Shown: piece after piece, positions 37,169-47,236 of the stretch | How the letters are laid out: each line of letters starts with the position of its first letter | How positions within the stretch are numbered: position 1 is the stretch's first letter | Source: Bradyrhizobium sp. CCGB01 | GTDB taxonomy: Bacteria; Pseudomonadota; Alphaproteobacteria; Rhizobiales; Xanthobacteraceae | DNA length: 64,000 nucleotides | Assembly (NCBI RefSeq): GCF_024199795.1 | Contig: NZ_JANADK010000001.1 | Span: forward strand, 3,100,001-3,164,000 | Direction of reading: 5' to 3' | The notes under the pieces: generated by a model | What the model was told of the DNA's origin: nothing | The model's input: only the letters and a program-made list of their open reading frames with translations | Database searches by the model: none | Made by a program: the position numbers and the translations under genes

Positions 37169-38731
37169 TCACCCTTCCGGCACGCCAGCGAGGCGCAGGC
37201 CTTCACAGACGCGCTCGAGCCCAGCAAGGAAAATCGGGTTGTCGCTTCGTTGAGCAACGAACAAGCGACGGATGGTGAAACCTGAGTTGAGCGCAAGTCC
37301 CGTTCTTGCAGCAGCTCGCGCCTCATCGAGCGTGCCGGTCAAGCCCAACGCAGCAGCGAGCAACACATGAGCGAGAGGAAAGTTGCGGTTCGCCTCAGTG
37401 CTTCGTCGTAGCCAACTGACGGCTTCGACGTCCGAACCAAGCTGCAACTTGGCCACGCCCACATAACACGTCCACTGGTAGGCTTCAACGTCGCGAGGGG
37501 AAAGACGTAGAGCCTCGAGTACATGGCCTTCGGTCTCGGCACCGCGCCCCATATAGAATTTGGCAAAACCAAGGGCAGCATGAGCGTTGGCCCTATTCGA
37601 ATCCAGCGCCAACGCATGCTCGAATTCACGGATGCCTTGGGCGGCCCGGTTCGTAAAGATCTGAACCCAACCCCGAGCCGAGTGGGCTGAAGTATAGTTC
37701 GGCCTGATCGACAATGCCTGATTCACCATCGCCTCGGCCGCTGCAAGCCGCGCAGGCCCATCATCCGTCGTAAAGCTGGCTGCAATTGTCGTATCAACAC
37801 TTGCCAGGCCGATCATTGCTTCGACGTTGCCGGGGTCGAACTCCAGAGAGCGTTCGAAGAAGCTCCGCGCTTGCGTCACGCATTCAAGGCTAAACCCCTT
37901 CATCAACCAGGCCCGGCCCTGGAAGTACAAATCCATCGCATCGGGATGCAGCGTACGCTCGGCGCGTCGCGCCTCAGCCTCGATGAGCTGGGCACCTAAC
38001 GTATTGGCGAGCCTCGATACGATTTCGTCCTGCATGTCGAACAAATCGACGACAGGCTTCTCGAAGCGATCGGCCCAAAGATGCTGGCCGCTCTTGGCAT
38101 CGATCAACTGCACGTTCATCCGAAGCCGCTTGCCGCTGCGCTGCACTGAGCCTTCGAGCACGTAGCGAACGTTTAATTCGCGGCCGACTTGCCGTACATC
38201 GACTGCTTTGCCCTTGTATGAGGCAGCGCTGTTCCGTGCGATTACAAATGAACCATTGATGCGCGACAAGTCCGTGGTCAAACTCTCGGTTATACCATCC
38301 ACGAAATAGTCCCGTTCGCGATCATCGCTCAGGTTCGCGAAGGGAAGCACGACGATGGACAGGCGTGGCGCCGTGTCGTCGGTTCGCTCGACGGGGCCCA
38401 CCGTCTCATTTGCGGGTCCCCGGGCTTCCTGCACTGCCCCCACGAAGCGGAAACCTTTGCGCGGCAATGTTTTGATTAAATGCTGTTTCTCGCCCGTGTC
38501 GCCGATTGCGCTCCGGGCGGCATTCAGGCGAGTCGTCAGCGCAGCATCCGAGACGATGCGTCCCTTCCAAACGGCGTTGATGAGGTCGTCCTTGCTGACG
38601 ACGCGCTCTCTGTTTCGGATCAGGTATTCAAGCAGATCGAACACTTGGGGGGTGACAACAATCACGTCCGTTGCGCGCTGCAGTTCGCGCCTGTCGGTAT
38701 CCAATGCGTAATCCTCAAAAAGAAAACGCAA
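37169..38731 (-). CDS. Winged-helix / TolB-like / TPR regulator
   Basis: Start chosen at TTG 38731 because GAGGAA lies just upstream and the winged-helix domain begins there; the frame stays open much further but with unconvincing sequence. From that start (520 residues): an OmpR/CadC-type winged helix at about 1-100 (VTPQVFDLLEYLIRNRERVV, LPRKGFRFVG), a TolB/FlgO-like domain at about 125-225 (VVLPFANLSDDRERDYFVDG, YVLEGSVQRSGKRLRMNVQL), then TPR-like helices to the end. No transmembrane segment is seen. Proteins of this type are common in rhizobia, and their targets are mostly unknown. Its codons look less GC-biased than neighbouring genes. Confidence 0.83.
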   Translation of the reverse strand: MRFLFEDYALDTDRRELQRATDVIVVTPQVFDLLEYLIRNRERVVSKDDLINAVWKGRIVSDAALTTRLNAARSAIGDTGEKQHLIKTLPRKGFRFVGAVQEARGPANETVGPVERTDDTAPRLSIVVLPFANLSDDRERDYFVDGITESLTTDLSRINGSFVIARNSAASYKGKAVDVRQVGRELNVRYVLEGSVQRSGKRLRMNVQLIDAKSGQHLWADRFEKPVVDLFDMQDEIVSRLANTLGAQLIEAEARRAERTLHPDAMDLYFQGRAWLMKGFSLECVTQARSFFERSLEFDPGNVEAMIGLASVDTTIAASFTTDDGPARLAAAEAMVNQALSIRPNYTSAHSARGWVQIFTNRAAQGIREFEHALALDSNRANAHAALGFAKFYMGRGAETEGHVLEALRLSPRDVEAYQWTCYVGVAKLQLGSDVEAVSWLRRSTEANRNFPLAHVLLAAALGLTGTLDEARAAARTGLALNSGFTIRRLFVAQRSDNPIFLAGLERVCEGLRLAGVPEG

Positions 38732-38997
38732 GCTGCATTCCTCGCGCGGGCCACCCTCTGAAACCCCGAGAATAAGCTGCCAGTGAGGAAATTGTAAGCG
38801 AGCTCTGTTACCTTTGATCTGCCGAAGGAAGTCGCTGAAGTCGGCTTTGGGTCCGTTCCTGACTTTCGCCTGGGACACCGAGAGCTCACGGATGACTCCA
38901 CACCTCCCGGCATCGCAAAAGCGGTTGGGAAAAAACAGCAAAAAGAGAGGGAACGGTGAAACGTGGATCGGGTTGATCGAGCGCGTGGAGCGCTTCG

Positions 38998-39213
38998 ATG
39001 GACAGAACCTCGATCTATGACGAGTTGGGCCGCGTTGAGCGTGAAGTGGTCGCAGGAGAGCGCCAGCTTGCAGAACAGGAGCGGCTGGTTCTCGACTTGA
39101 AACGGGAAGGTCAAAATACTGCAAGCGCTGAAAAGGAGCTAGAATGGCTGCGTGAATGCCAGCGCCTACGCGATCAAGACCGTCAGAGGCTCCTATCACT
39201 CCTGCAGCCCTGA
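38998..39213 (+). CDS. Small predicted coiled-coil protein
   Basis: A 71-residue, highly charged open frame starting MDRTSIYDELGRVEREVVAG and rich in Glu, Arg and Leu at heptad-like spacing, ending RQRLLSLLQP. A GGAGCG ribosome-like site precedes the ATG. No signal peptide or domain is recognised. It is divergent from the winged-helix regulator, with 266 bp between. The protein-like composition supports a real gene, but its small size keeps confidence moderate. Confidence 0.55.
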   Translation: MDRTSIYDELGRVEREVVAGERQLAEQERLVLDLKREGQNTASAEKELEWLRECQRLRDQDRQRLLSLLQP

Positions 39214-39477
39214 GACAGCGAAAATACGACACCTTGCTTGTTGGGGCTCGTTGACGAGGTGATTGATTGGCTCGCGGTAGCGGTTTGAGAGTCCGGCTGT
39301 GGCCCGTCGCGTCGCTTGTCTCCGGCCGTGGTCGTGAACCTGTAAAGTGGGAAGGGTCCGCATTGTAGGCGAGTATGCGCCAACCCTTGAGCGCACGATG
39401 CGCTATCGATAATCCATTGCGCGACTGGATCACCTCTGCGAATTTGTACATCTGGCCCAATCCAGGAACGCTTAACT

Positions 39478-40119
39478 ATGCTCACCGTCTATGGCGAAGG
39501 TCGTGGCTTTCGCGTTGTTTGGCTGCTCGAAGAATTAGGATTGGCTTATCGGCTGCGTCCGGTCGATCTGCTCGCAGCCGAGAAGGATCACGATTTCCTC
39601 GCTATCAACCCTGCCGGCTTCATTCCCGCACTGCAGGACGGCGAGATGATCATGGTCGAATCGATCGCGATTCTTGAGTACCTGCTCGCCCGCCACGGCT
39701 CAGCTTCGCTCGCCGTCGCCCCCGACGATCCCGCCTTCGCGTCCTATCTGCAATTTCTGCACTTGGGCGAGGCCGGGCTCGCCGGGCCGATGAACGCCGT
39801 CTTGGTCGGTCGTGGACTGGCGCCCGAAGCCGAGCGAAATGCTCGGGTTACACGTTGGGCACTCGAGACCTTCGAGAGCCGGCTTGGTTTGGTTATCCGC
39901 CGCCTCGCGGAATGCCCCTATCTCGCCGGCGACCGATTCACTGCAGCCGATATCTCGGTGAGCTACGCCCTCCTGCTCGGCCTGCGAACTGGCAACTACG
40001 TCCCCGGTTCGACCGAGCGGGACTATCTCGCCCGCACGACCGCACGCCCTGCCTATGCCCGAGCGATGGAAAGCTGCCAGGCCACCAAGGCTTGGGCGGC
40101 GAGATCACCCGGATTGTAG
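39478..40119 (+). CDS. Glutathione S-transferase family protein
   Basis: GST-fold protein of 213 residues. The N-terminal thioredoxin-like domain starts MLTVYGEGRGFRVVWLLEEL, has the cis-proline loop NPAGFIPALQDG and the glutathione gamma-glutamyl site VESIAILEYLL. The all-helical domain contains LAGDRFTAADISVSYAL, the conserved N-capping box. It is unrelated in detail to the YghU-type GST at 20834. It stands alone between the small coiled-coil gene and ppc; substrate unknown. Confidence 0.88.
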   Translation: MLTVYGEGRGFRVVWLLEELGLAYRLRPVDLLAAEKDHDFLAINPAGFIPALQDGEMIMVESIAILEYLLARHGSASLAVAPDDPAFASYLQFLHLGEAGLAGPMNAVLVGRGLAPEAERNARVTRWALETFESRLGLVIRRLAECPYLAGDRFTAADISVSYALLLGLRTGNYVPGSTERDYLARTTARPAYARAMESCQATKAWAARSPGL

Positions 40120-40432
40120 TGCTCGCTTCAGCGGAGCGGCCAGGTGGCTGGTTGGGTAGCTGAAAAGCTCCTCGCGGGCATCGACCAATTGGGGGCTTCC
40201 AGCTTGCACTCAACTCTGAGTCACGCGCGGCAAGGCTTGTGGTGGTGGAGCGGCCCGCCACCGCGAGACCGAAGGCATGTGTGCGCGCTGCGAGGCGCAA
40301 TCCCAACCTTGTCCAACCTTGATCGGCGATGTTGCCGCGCCGCCCCCAAGTTCATCTTGCACTGCGGCAGAAAAATATCGCACACTCCCCCGGACCGGGG
40401 AGCCGCAGGGAGCTCTACAAGGGGAGCGAGCC
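40120..40432. other. 313-bp gene-free stretch upstream of ppc
   Basis: I see no convincing open frame or palindromic repeat here. It must contain the ppc promoter and leader; an AAGGGGAGCGAG ribosome site ends it, but I could not pick a promoter with confidence. Confidence 0.5.
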
Positions 40433-43231
40433 ATGTCCCTCCAGACCGTACCATCCGACGCCACCGATCAGCGCCCCAACCGCCCTGAGGACGTTCAGGC
40501 GCTGGAGGCAGATGCACGGCTGCGTGACGACATCCGCCTGCTCGGACGCATCCTGGGCGACACCGTGCGCGACCAGGAGGGTGCCGAATTGTTCGACCTG
40601 GTCGAGCGCATCCGGCAGACCTCGATCCGGTTCCATCGCGACGAGGACCGGCTCGCCCGCCGCGAGCTCGAACAGATCCTCGACAGCATGTCGACCTCCG
40701 AGACCGTGCGGATCGTCCGCGCCTTCAGCTATTTCTCCCATCTCGCCAATATCGCCGAGGACCACAACAATATCCGCCAGATGCGGGCGCGCAGCGCTGC
40801 CAAGGGCGGCGAGGCCGGGGTGCTGGCGGAGACGCTGGCCCATGCCAGGGACGCCGGGATCGGCCCCGACGTGCTCCGCAACTTCTTCAAGACCGCGCTG
40901 GTCAGCCCGGTCCTCACCGCGCACCCGACCGAGGTCCGCCGCAAGAGCACCATGGACCGCGAGATGGAGGTCGCAAGCCTGCTCGACCGCCGCGAGCGCG
41001 TTGCGCTGACCGCGGACGAGGCCGCCGCCAGCGATGAGCAGCTCCGCCGCGAGGTGCTGACGCTGTGGCAGACCAATCTGCTCCGCCGCACCAAGCTGAC
41101 CGTGCTCGACGAGGTCGCCAACGGCCTGTCCTTCTACGACTATACCTTCCTGCGCGAGGTGCCGCGGCTGGTCAACGTGCTGGAAGACCGGCTGGAGGCA
41201 GGCGGCGAGGCGGCGGCAAGCGAGCTCGCCTCGTTCCTGCGCATGGGCAGCTGGATCGGCGGCGACCGCGACGGCAATCCCTTCGTCACCGCAGACGTGA
41301 TGCGCGGCACGCTGCGGCTGCAGTCGAGCCGGGTGATGCAGTTCTATCTGAACGAGCTGCATGTGCTCGGCTCGGAGCTGTCGATCGCGGCGCATCTCGC
41401 CGACGTTTCCGAAGAGCTGCGGACACTGGCGGAACGCTCGCCCGACACCTCGCCGCACCGGAGCGGCGAGCCTTATCGTCTCGCGGTCTCCGGCATCTAT
41501 GCGCGCCTGACGGCGACGGCCGAAAAGCTCGAGGTCGAGATCACGCGCCGTCCGGTCGGCAAGGGCAGGCCCTACGAGACCGTCCGGGAGCTGCAGGCCG
41601 ATCTCGACGTGCTGCACCGCTCGCTGATCTCGAACAACGCTCGCGTCATCGCCCGCGGCCGGCTGCGGCTGCTGCGGCGCGCGGTGGATTGCTTCGGCTT
41701 CCATCTGGCGCGGCTCGACATCCGCCAGAATTCGGCCGTGCACGAACGTACCATCGCCGAGCTGATGGATGCCGCGAACCCCGGCATGTCCTATCTCGCG
41801 CTCGGCGAGGAGGCGCGCATTTCGCTGCTCACCAACGAATTGCGCAGCACGCGCTCGCTGGTGTCGCCATTCGTCAAATACAGCGACGAGACGATGGGCG
41901 AGCTCAACGTCTTCCATGCCGCCGCGGAGGCGCATGCGAAGTTCGGCTCGGACGCCATTCCCCAATGCATCATCTCGATGTGCAAGGGCATGTCCGACAT
42001 GCTCGAGGTCGCGGTGCTGCTCAAGGAGGTCGGCCTCGTCCATCCCTCCGGGCGTAGCGCCATCAACATCGTGCCGCTGTTCGAGACCATCGAGGACTTG
42101 CAGGCCTCCAGCGGCATCATGGATCGCATGCTCTCGCTGCACGACTACCGCCGCCTCGTCGACAGCCGCGGCAGCGTGCAGGAGGTCATGCTCGGCTATT
42201 CCGACAGCAACAAGGATGGCGGCTTCGTCACCTCGGGCTGGGAGCTCTACAAGGCCGAGATCGGCCTCGTGGACGTGTTCGAGCGCCACGGCGTCCGGCT
42301 GCGCCTGTTCCACGGCCGCGGCGGCTCGGTCGGCCGCGGCGGCGGGCCGAGCTATGACGCCATCATCGCGCAGCCCGGCGGCGCGGTGAACGGCCAGATC
42401 CGCATCACCGAGCAGGGCGAGATCATCTCGTCGAAATATTCCAACGCCGAAGTCGGCCGCAACAATCTGGAGATCCTGGCCGCGGCCACGCTGGAGGCGA
42501 GCCTGCTGCATCCGCGCCAGAGCGCGCCGCGCCGCGAATATCTGACCGCCATGGACGAGCTGTCGAACCTCGCCTTCAAGGCCTATCGCGGCCTCGTCTA
42601 CGAGACCGAGGGCTTCGTCGATTATTTCTGGGCGTCCACCGTCATCAACGAGATCGCGACGCTGAACATCGGCAGCCGTCCGGCCTCGCGCAAGAAGACC
42701 CGCGCGATCGAGGATCTTCGCGCGATCCCCTGGGTGTTCTCATGGGCGCAGTGCCGCCTGATGCTGCCCGGCTGGTACGGTTTTGGCAGCGCGGTGGAGC
42801 AGTGGATCGCCGAGCATCCCGACAAGGGCATGCCGTTCCTCAAAGAACTCTACAAGGAATGGCCGTTCTTCCGCATGCTGCTGTCGAACATGGACATGGT
42901 GCTCGCGAAAAGCTCGATCGCGATCGCCTCGCGCTATGCCGAGCTCGTGCCGGACGAAGACTTGCGCGAAAAAATCTTCGGCCGCATCCGCCGCGAATGG
43001 CACTCCTGCATCGAGACGCTCTTGGACATCATGGGCCAGGACCGGCTGCTGCAAGGCAATCCGCTGCTGGAGCGCTCGGTGCGCCATCGCTTTCCCTATC
43101 TCGATCCGCTCAACCACGTTCAAGTCGAGCTGCTCAAGGAGCATCGCGCGCAAAATCCGGACGAGCAGGTGCTGCGCGGGATTCAGCTGACGATCAACGG
43201 GATCTCGGCGGGCTTGCGGAATACGGGTTGA
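40433..43231 (+). CDS. ppc: Phosphoenolpyruvate carboxylase
   Basis: Full-length PEPC of 932 residues. It catalyses bicarbonate addition to phosphoenolpyruvate to form oxaloacetate, replenishing the TCA cycle in the cytoplasm. The catalytic histidine is in [12 protein letters not shown] (His 164), the active-site lysine in [10 protein letters not shown], and the glycine/arginine loop is [25 protein letters not shown] and the C-terminal GLRNTG are also conserved. Start at ATG 40433 with an AAGGGGAG ribosome site; the frame extends upstream but without family similarity. It is convergent with the SMP-30 gene. Confidence 0.97.
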   Translation: MSLQTVPSDATDQRPNRPEDVQALEADARLRDDIRLLGRILGDTVRDQEGAELFDLVERIRQTSIRFHRDEDRLARRELEQILDSMSTSETVRIVRAFSYFSHLANIAEDHNNIRQMRARSAAKGGEAGVLAETLAHARDAGIGPDVLRNFFKTALVSPVLTAHPTEVRRKSTMDREMEVASLLDRRERVALTADEAAASDEQLRREVLTLWQTNLLRRTKLTVLDEVANGLSFYDYTFLREVPRLVNVLEDRLEAGGEAAASELASFLRMGSWIGGDRDGNPFVTADVMRGTLRLQSSRVMQFYLNELHVLGSELSIAAHLADVSEELRTLAERSPDTSPHRSGEPYRLAVSGIYARLTATAEKLEVEITRRPVGKGRPYETVRELQADLDVLHRSLISNNARVIARGRLRLLRRAVDCFGFHLARLDIRQNSAVHERTIAELMDAANPGMSYLALGEEARISLLTNELRSTRSLVSPFVKYSDETMGELNVFHAAAEAHAKFGSDAIPQCIISMCKGMSDMLEVAVLLKEVGLVHPSGRSAINIVPLFETIEDLQASSGIMDRMLSLHDYRRLVDSRGSVQEVMLGYSDSNKDGGFVTSGWELYKAEIGLVDVFERHGVRLRLFHGRGGSVGRGGGPSYDAIIAQPGGAVNGQIRITEQGEIISSKYSNAEVGRNNLEILAAATLEASLLHPRQSAPRREYLTAMDELSNLAFKAYRGLVYETEGFVDYFWASTVINEIATLNIGSRPASRKKTRAIEDLRAIPWVFSWAQCRLMLPGWYGFGSAVEQWIAEHPDKGMPFLKELYKEWPFFRMLLSNMDMVLAKSSIAIASRYAELVPDEDLREKIFGRIRREWHSCIETLLDIMGQDRLLQGNPLLERSVRHRFPYLDPLNHVQVELLKEHRAQNPDEQVLRGIQLTINGISAGLRNTG

Positions 43232-43234
43232 GAG

Positions 43235-43298
43235 GCGAATAGCGAACAGATGGGCGGGGCGCCGCCAACTATTCGCTACTCCCCACTCGCTATTCGTT
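43235..43298. repeat. Palindromic repeat family J, copy 1
   Basis: GCGAATAGCGAACAG and ACTCGCTATTCG ends with an ACTATTCGCTACTCCCC centre, 3 bp after the ppc stop in the convergent gap. Related copies are at 60275 and 61894. Confidence 0.75.
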
Positions 43299-43303
43299 GA
43301 TGC

Positions 43304-44470
43304 TCACGGCTTTAGTGCGCCCTGCACGCTGGTGTAGACGGCATAAAGCGATGTCGAGCCACAGATATACAGCCTGTTTCTCTGCTGACCGCCGAAGCTC
43401 AGATTCGCCACTGTTTCCGGAATATGAATCTTGCCGAGCAGATTGCCCGATGGCGTATAACAGCGCACGCCGTCTTCGTTGGGATCGCCCCAGCCCACCG
43501 AACACCAGACTCGTCCTTCGGTGTCACAGCGGACGCCGTCGGTGATGCTTGGCTTTGGCATCTCGGCGAAGACCTTGCTGTTCGACACCTTCCCCGCAGC
43601 CACGTCGAGGTCGAACACGCGGATATGCGATGGATTGTCCGGTCCGTCCGTGAATCCGGTCTCGCAGATGTAGAGCTTCTTCTCGTCGGGCGAGATGGTG
43701 ATCCCGTTGGGCTCCACGAAATCGTCGATGACGACCTTGACGTCTCCGGACTTCGGATCGACCCGGTAGACGTTCTTCTTCTCCTGCTCGGGCTCGGCCT
43801 TGATCCCTTCATAGAAGCCGCCGATGCCGTAGGCGGGGTCGGTGAACCAGATCGCGCCATCGGCGGTAACGACCGCATCGTTCGGCGAGTTCAGTCGCTT
43901 GCCATTGAATTTGTCGGCAATGATGGTGATCGAGCCGTCGAGTTCGGTTCGCGTCACGCGCCGGCCGCTATGCTCGCATGTGATCAGGCGTCCTTCGCGA
44001 TCGATGGTGTTGCCGTTCGAGTTCATCGAGGGCTGACGGTAGACGCTGACGTGACCGTCATCCTCCGAGAAACGCATGATGCGGTTGTTGGGAATGTCGC
44101 TGAACAACAGGTATCGCCCGGCTGCGAAATACACGGGACCCTCGGCCCATCTGAAGCCGGTTGCAACCCGCTCGACCGCCATGGTGCCGGCGAAGGCCGG
44201 GAAGTCCGCAGGCCCGAACGTTGGTGGCCCCTTCTTGGCGGATTCCAGACGGGAGTCCGGATAGCGGCTGCCGGGGAGAGGTCCCAAGGGCAATGGCGCC
44301 GTCGACCTCGTCGGAGTGGCGGTCTGGCCGAACGGCGTGACGGAAGCCGCCATGGCTGCGTTCATGGTGACGCCCGTCGCGGCTACTGCAGCCGCCGCGC
44401 CTTTCAGGAGAGCGCGGCGCCCGAGGCAATGGTCATTGGTACCGACAGAAATGGTCAGTGGTTTTGTCAT
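43304..44470 (-). CDS. Exported SMP-30/gluconolactonase-family protein
   Basis: Six-bladed propeller protein of 388 residues from ATG 44470, with GGGAGGCGACT upstream. A twin-arginine signal is visible (GRRALLKGAAAAVAATG, ending AAMA near residue 43), so it is probably folded with its metal before export. Propeller motifs include RWAEGPVYFA, NGNTIDREGRLITCEH, LNSPNDAVVTADGAIWFTDP and PNGITISPDEKKLYICE; the last asparagine/aspartate positions bind the divalent metal in SMP-30 lactonases. It likely hydrolyses lactones in the periplasm. It lies downstream of the SDR-thiolase-DUF35 operon on the same strand, 113 bp away. Confidence 0.88.
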   Translation of the reverse strand: MTKPLTISVGTNDHCLGRRALLKGAAAAVAATGVTMNAAMAASVTPFGQTATPTRSTAPLPLGPLPGSRYPDSRLESAKKGPPTFGPADFPAFAGTMAVERVATGFRWAEGPVYFAAGRYLLFSDIPNNRIMRFSEDDGHVSVYRQPSMNSNGNTIDREGRLITCEHSGRRVTRTELDGSITIIADKFNGKRLNSPNDAVVTADGAIWFTDPAYGIGGFYEGIKAEPEQEKKNVYRVDPKSGDVKVVIDDFVEPNGITISPDEKKLYICETGFTDGPDNPSHIRVFDLDVAAGKVSNSKVFAEMPKPSITDGVRCDTEGRVWCSVGWGDPNEDGVRCYTPSGNLLGKIHIPETVANLSFGGQQRNRLYICGSTSLYAVYTSVQGALKP

Positions 44471-44583
44471 AGTCGCCTCCCATTTTTTGTTGGAAGGAAA
44501 CCATTCGCCCGCAATCGGGCGTAATGCGGGCGATCTCCGGCCGGACAACCGGAGATCGCAGCGCAACAATAGCTGGGAAAGCG

Positions 44584-45498
44584 CTAGACGGGATCCCAGG
44601 GGAAGATGTCGGCGGAACGGTCGAGCTTGTAGAACGAGCCCTTCAGCGCCGGCATGCCATGTTCCGCGATCGATTGCGGCGTCCAGCCTTCGCTCCGGTG
44701 CACCGAGCGCAGCGGACGGTTCTGGCTGAACAGGAACAACTCGTTCATGCGCGCGCCAAAGATCTGCCCGGAGACCTCCTTGGCGGCATCGGAGAGCAAA
44801 TAGGCGCAGATCGGCGCGATCTTCTCCGGGCCCATCTGCTTGATCTTCTCGACGCGCGCCTTTTCGGCCTCGGTCTCGGTCGGGATGGTGCCGATCATGC
44901 GGGTCCAGGCGAACGGCGAGACGCAGTTCGAGCGGACGTTGAACCGGCCCATGTCGAGCGCAATGGACTTGGATAGCCCGATGATGCCGAGCTTGGCCGC
45001 GGCGTAGTTGGCCTGGCCGAAATTGCCGATCAGGCCCGAGGTCGAGGTGAAGTGCACGAAGGAGCCGCTCTCCTGCTCGCGGAAGATCCGCGCGGCGGCG
45101 TGCGAGACGTAGAACGAGCCCATCAGATGCACCTTGATGACGGCCTCGAACGCTTCCACGCTCATCTTGTGGAAGATCATGTCGCGCAAGATGCCGGCAT
45201 TGTTGACGACGCCGTCGAGCCGGCCGAAATGATCGGTCGCGGTCTTCACGATCTTGCTGGCGGGGATTGCTTCCGCGACGCTTTCGAAATTGGCAACGGC
45301 GGTGCCGCCGCGCTTCTTGATTTCCTCGACCACTTCTTCCGCAGGCGTGGCGCTCGTGCCGGCGCCGTCGGAGGCGCCACCGGGATCGTTGACCACGACC
45401 TTGGCGCCTTCGGCCGCGCAGAGCAGCGCGATTTCGCGCCCGATGCCGCGGCCCGCGCCGGTGACGATGATGACCTTGTCTTGCAGTGATTTGCTCAT
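44584..45498 (-). CDS. SDR-family oxidoreductase, 3-hydroxyacyl-CoA dehydrogenase-like
   Basis: Short-chain dehydrogenase of 304 residues. The cofactor loop is TGAGRGIGREIA, then NNAGILRDMIFHKM, the catalytic YAAAK within GQANYAAAKLGIIGLS, and a long C-terminal tail. NNAGILRD and the adjacent NDPGG segment resemble the peroxisomal multifunctional enzyme type 2 dehydrogenase, which acts on bulky 3-hydroxyacyl-CoAs. The start is 5 bp after the thiolase-fold gene stop, so the two are co-transcribed. Substrate inferred only by resemblance. Confidence 0.88.
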   Translation of the reverse strand: MSKSLQDKVIIVTGAGRGIGREIALLCAAEGAKVVVNDPGGASDGAGTSATPAEEVVEEIKKRGGTAVANFESVAEAIPASKIVKTATDHFGRLDGVVNNAGILRDMIFHKMSVEAFEAVIKVHLMGSFYVSHAAARIFREQESGSFVHFTSTSGLIGNFGQANYAAAKLGIIGLSKSIALDMGRFNVRSNCVSPFAWTRMIGTIPTETEAEKARVEKIKQMGPEKIAPICAYLLSDAAKEVSGQIFGARMNELFLFSQNRPLRSVHRSEGWTPQSIAEHGMPALKGSFYKLDRSADIFPWDPV

Positions 45499-45503
45499 GT
45501 GGA

Positions 45504-46643
45504 TTACCTTTCGTTCGTAAACACGATCGTGCCTGATGCCGCGAACATGCCGCCGACGCCGTGGCACACCGAAATCTTCGCGCCCGCGACCTGCGCCGGT
45601 GCGATGCCGCGCATCTGGCGTACGCTCTCCTGGAGCGCGTACATGCCGTACATGCCCGAATGCATGTAGCTCAATCCGCCGCCATTGGTGTTGAGCGGAA
45701 GTTTGCCGCCCGGCCTCGTGTTGCCGTCGGCGATGAATTTGCCGGTCTCTTCGTGCGGCATGAAGCCGAGGTCGCCGAGGCCGAACAGCGGCAGATGCGC
45801 AAAGGCGTCGTAAATCATGAGATGATCGACGTCCTTGTGTGCGATGCCGGCTTCCTTGAAGGCGAGGGGGCCCGCGGTCTTGAACGCGCGCGAGGAATTA
45901 AAGGTCTCCATCTGGCTGACCATCGGCGTTTCCACGCTCTCGCCGGTGCCCATGATGTAGACGGGCTTGCGCGGAAAATCCCTGGCGCGGTCGGCCGAGG
46001 TCAGGATCAGCGCGCCGCCGCCGTCGGTGACGAGGCAGCACTGCAGCAGACGGAACGGATAAGCGATCATGCGCGAGTTGAGGACGTCGGCAACCGTGAT
46101 CGGGTCCTTCATCATCGCCCGCGGATTCTTCGCCGCCCATTCCCGCTGCACGACCGCCACCGCGGCGAGTTGCTCATGGGTGATGCCATAGGTCTTCATG
46201 AAGCGCAGCACGGGGATCGGGAACATGCTGGGCGGACCGTACACGCCGTAGGGCGCCTCGAACTGGCCGTTGAGGCTGTCGGCCGGCGTCGAGCGCGGCA
46301 GCTTGCCGATCATCGACTTGCCGCTCTCGGCATGGGTGATCAGCACCGTCTTGCACAGGCCGGCCTCGATCGCCGCCGCCGCATGGCGGACGTGCAGCAT
46401 GAAGGAGCAGCCGCCGACCGAGGTGCCGTCCACCCAGGTCGGCTTGATGCCGAGATAGTGGCAGACCTGCTGCGGCGTCTCGACCGCGGTGGCAAACCCG
46501 TCGATGTCGGACAGCTTCAGCCCGGCATCCGCGATGGCATTGAGTGCCGCATCCGCGTGGAGCTGGAGCTGCGACATGGTGGGGACGACGCCGAGCTCGG
46601 TGGTCTCGGCCGCGCCGACGACGGCAACCTGGTTCCTGCGCAT
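45504..46643 (-). CDS. Thiolase-fold protein (SCP2/Ltp2-like), candidate aldolase rather than thiolase
   Basis: A 379-residue thiolase-superfamily protein beginning RRNQVAVVGAAETTELG. Where SCP2-type thiolases have the acylated cysteine in a CSTG-like turn, this one has VDGTSVGGCSFML, so the cysteine position appears to be serine/glycine. The late motifs are YDAFAHLPLFGLGDLGF and the histidine/glycine-rich GGLSYMHSGMYGM. It is followed 5 bp later by the SDR gene and preceded, 3 bp before its start, by a DUF35 gene. In steroid degradation Ltp2 (thiolase fold, no nucleophile) works with the DUF35 protein ChsH2 as a retro-aldolase; this pair could be similar. Confidence 0.85.
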   Translation of the reverse strand: MRRNQVAVVGAAETTELGVVPTMSQLQLHADAALNAIADAGLKLSDIDGFATAVETPQQVCHYLGIKPTWVDGTSVGGCSFMLHVRHAAAAIEAGLCKTVLITHAESGKSMIGKLPRSTPADSLNGQFEAPYGVYGPPSMFPIPVLRFMKTYGITHEQLAAVAVVQREWAAKNPRAMMKDPITVADVLNSRMIAYPFRLLQCCLVTDGGGALILTSADRARDFPRKPVYIMGTGESVETPMVSQMETFNSSRAFKTAGPLAFKEAGIAHKDVDHLMIYDAFAHLPLFGLGDLGFMPHEETGKFIADGNTRPGGKLPLNTNGGGLSYMHSGMYGMYALQESVRQMRGIAPAQVAGAKISVCHGVGGMFAASGTIVFTNER

Positions 46644-46646
46644 CGT

Positions 46647-47060
46647 CTACCCCTTCGCCGGACGGAAGACGGGAAGGGTGATCTTGTCGTCGAGCTCCTG
46701 GAAGGCGACCTCGAGCTTCATGTCGAGCTCCAGCGCTTCCGGCGTCTGCGGACAGTCGATGATGTTGCTCATCATCCGCGGCCCTTCGGCCAGCTCGACC
46801 ACGGCGATGGCGTAAGGCGGGGTAAAGCCTGGCGCGGCGGGGCGGTGGTTGATCACGTAGCTGTAGAGGAAACCCTTGCCGCTCGCCTTGAAGATGCTGA
46901 CCTTGCGCGAGGCGCAGGACGGGCAGAACGGGCGTGGTGGGAAATAGACATGCGCGCAGGCGTCGCAGCGCTGCAGGCGCAGTTCGCCCGCTTTCGTGCC
47001 GTCCCAGAAATGCTGGGTTTCCGGCGTCGGTTTCGGTCGCGCGCGCTGCGGTTCGGCCAT
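46647..47060 (-). CDS. Zn-ribbon/OB-fold (DUF35) protein
   Basis: A 137-residue DUF35 protein. The rubredoxin-like zinc ribbon CDAC followed by CPSC (RCDACAHVYFPPRPFCPSC) lies near residues 32-50, and the OB-fold half begins GKGFLYSYVINHRP. These proteins partner thiolase-fold enzymes and bind their acyl-CoA. Its stop is 3 bp before the thiolase-fold start, making it the first gene of the DUF35-thiolase-SDR operon. GGGAGGACC precedes ATG 47060. Confidence 0.9.
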   Translation of the reverse strand: MAEPQRARPKPTPETQHFWDGTKAGELRLQRCDACAHVYFPPRPFCPSCASRKVSIFKASGKGFLYSYVINHRPAAPGFTPPYAIAVVELAEGPRMMSNIIDCPQTPEALELDMKLEVAFQELDDKITLPVFRPAKG

Positions 47061-47236
47061 TCAGATGGTCCTCCCAAGGCACAGGCTTCACGCCCGCCTG
47101 TTTCGATCTTGATGCGACAATCGACCATGGCGCGTCAACGGTCCAGCAATGCGCATGCATGCCATCATGCGCACAATGCTTGTGTCGAGCTGAGCCGGCG
47201 CTATAGATTGCGCGCGCAATATTCCGTGAGACAGAC

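Noticed and set aside
38732..39460. N-terminal extension of the winged-helix regulator to 39460
   Set aside because: The added 240 or so residues lack family similarity, and the DNA-binding domain starts at about 38731.
40415..42511. 698-codon minus-strand frame opposite ppc
   Set aside because: It is antisense to strongly conserved PEPC motifs and has no recognisable domain of its own.
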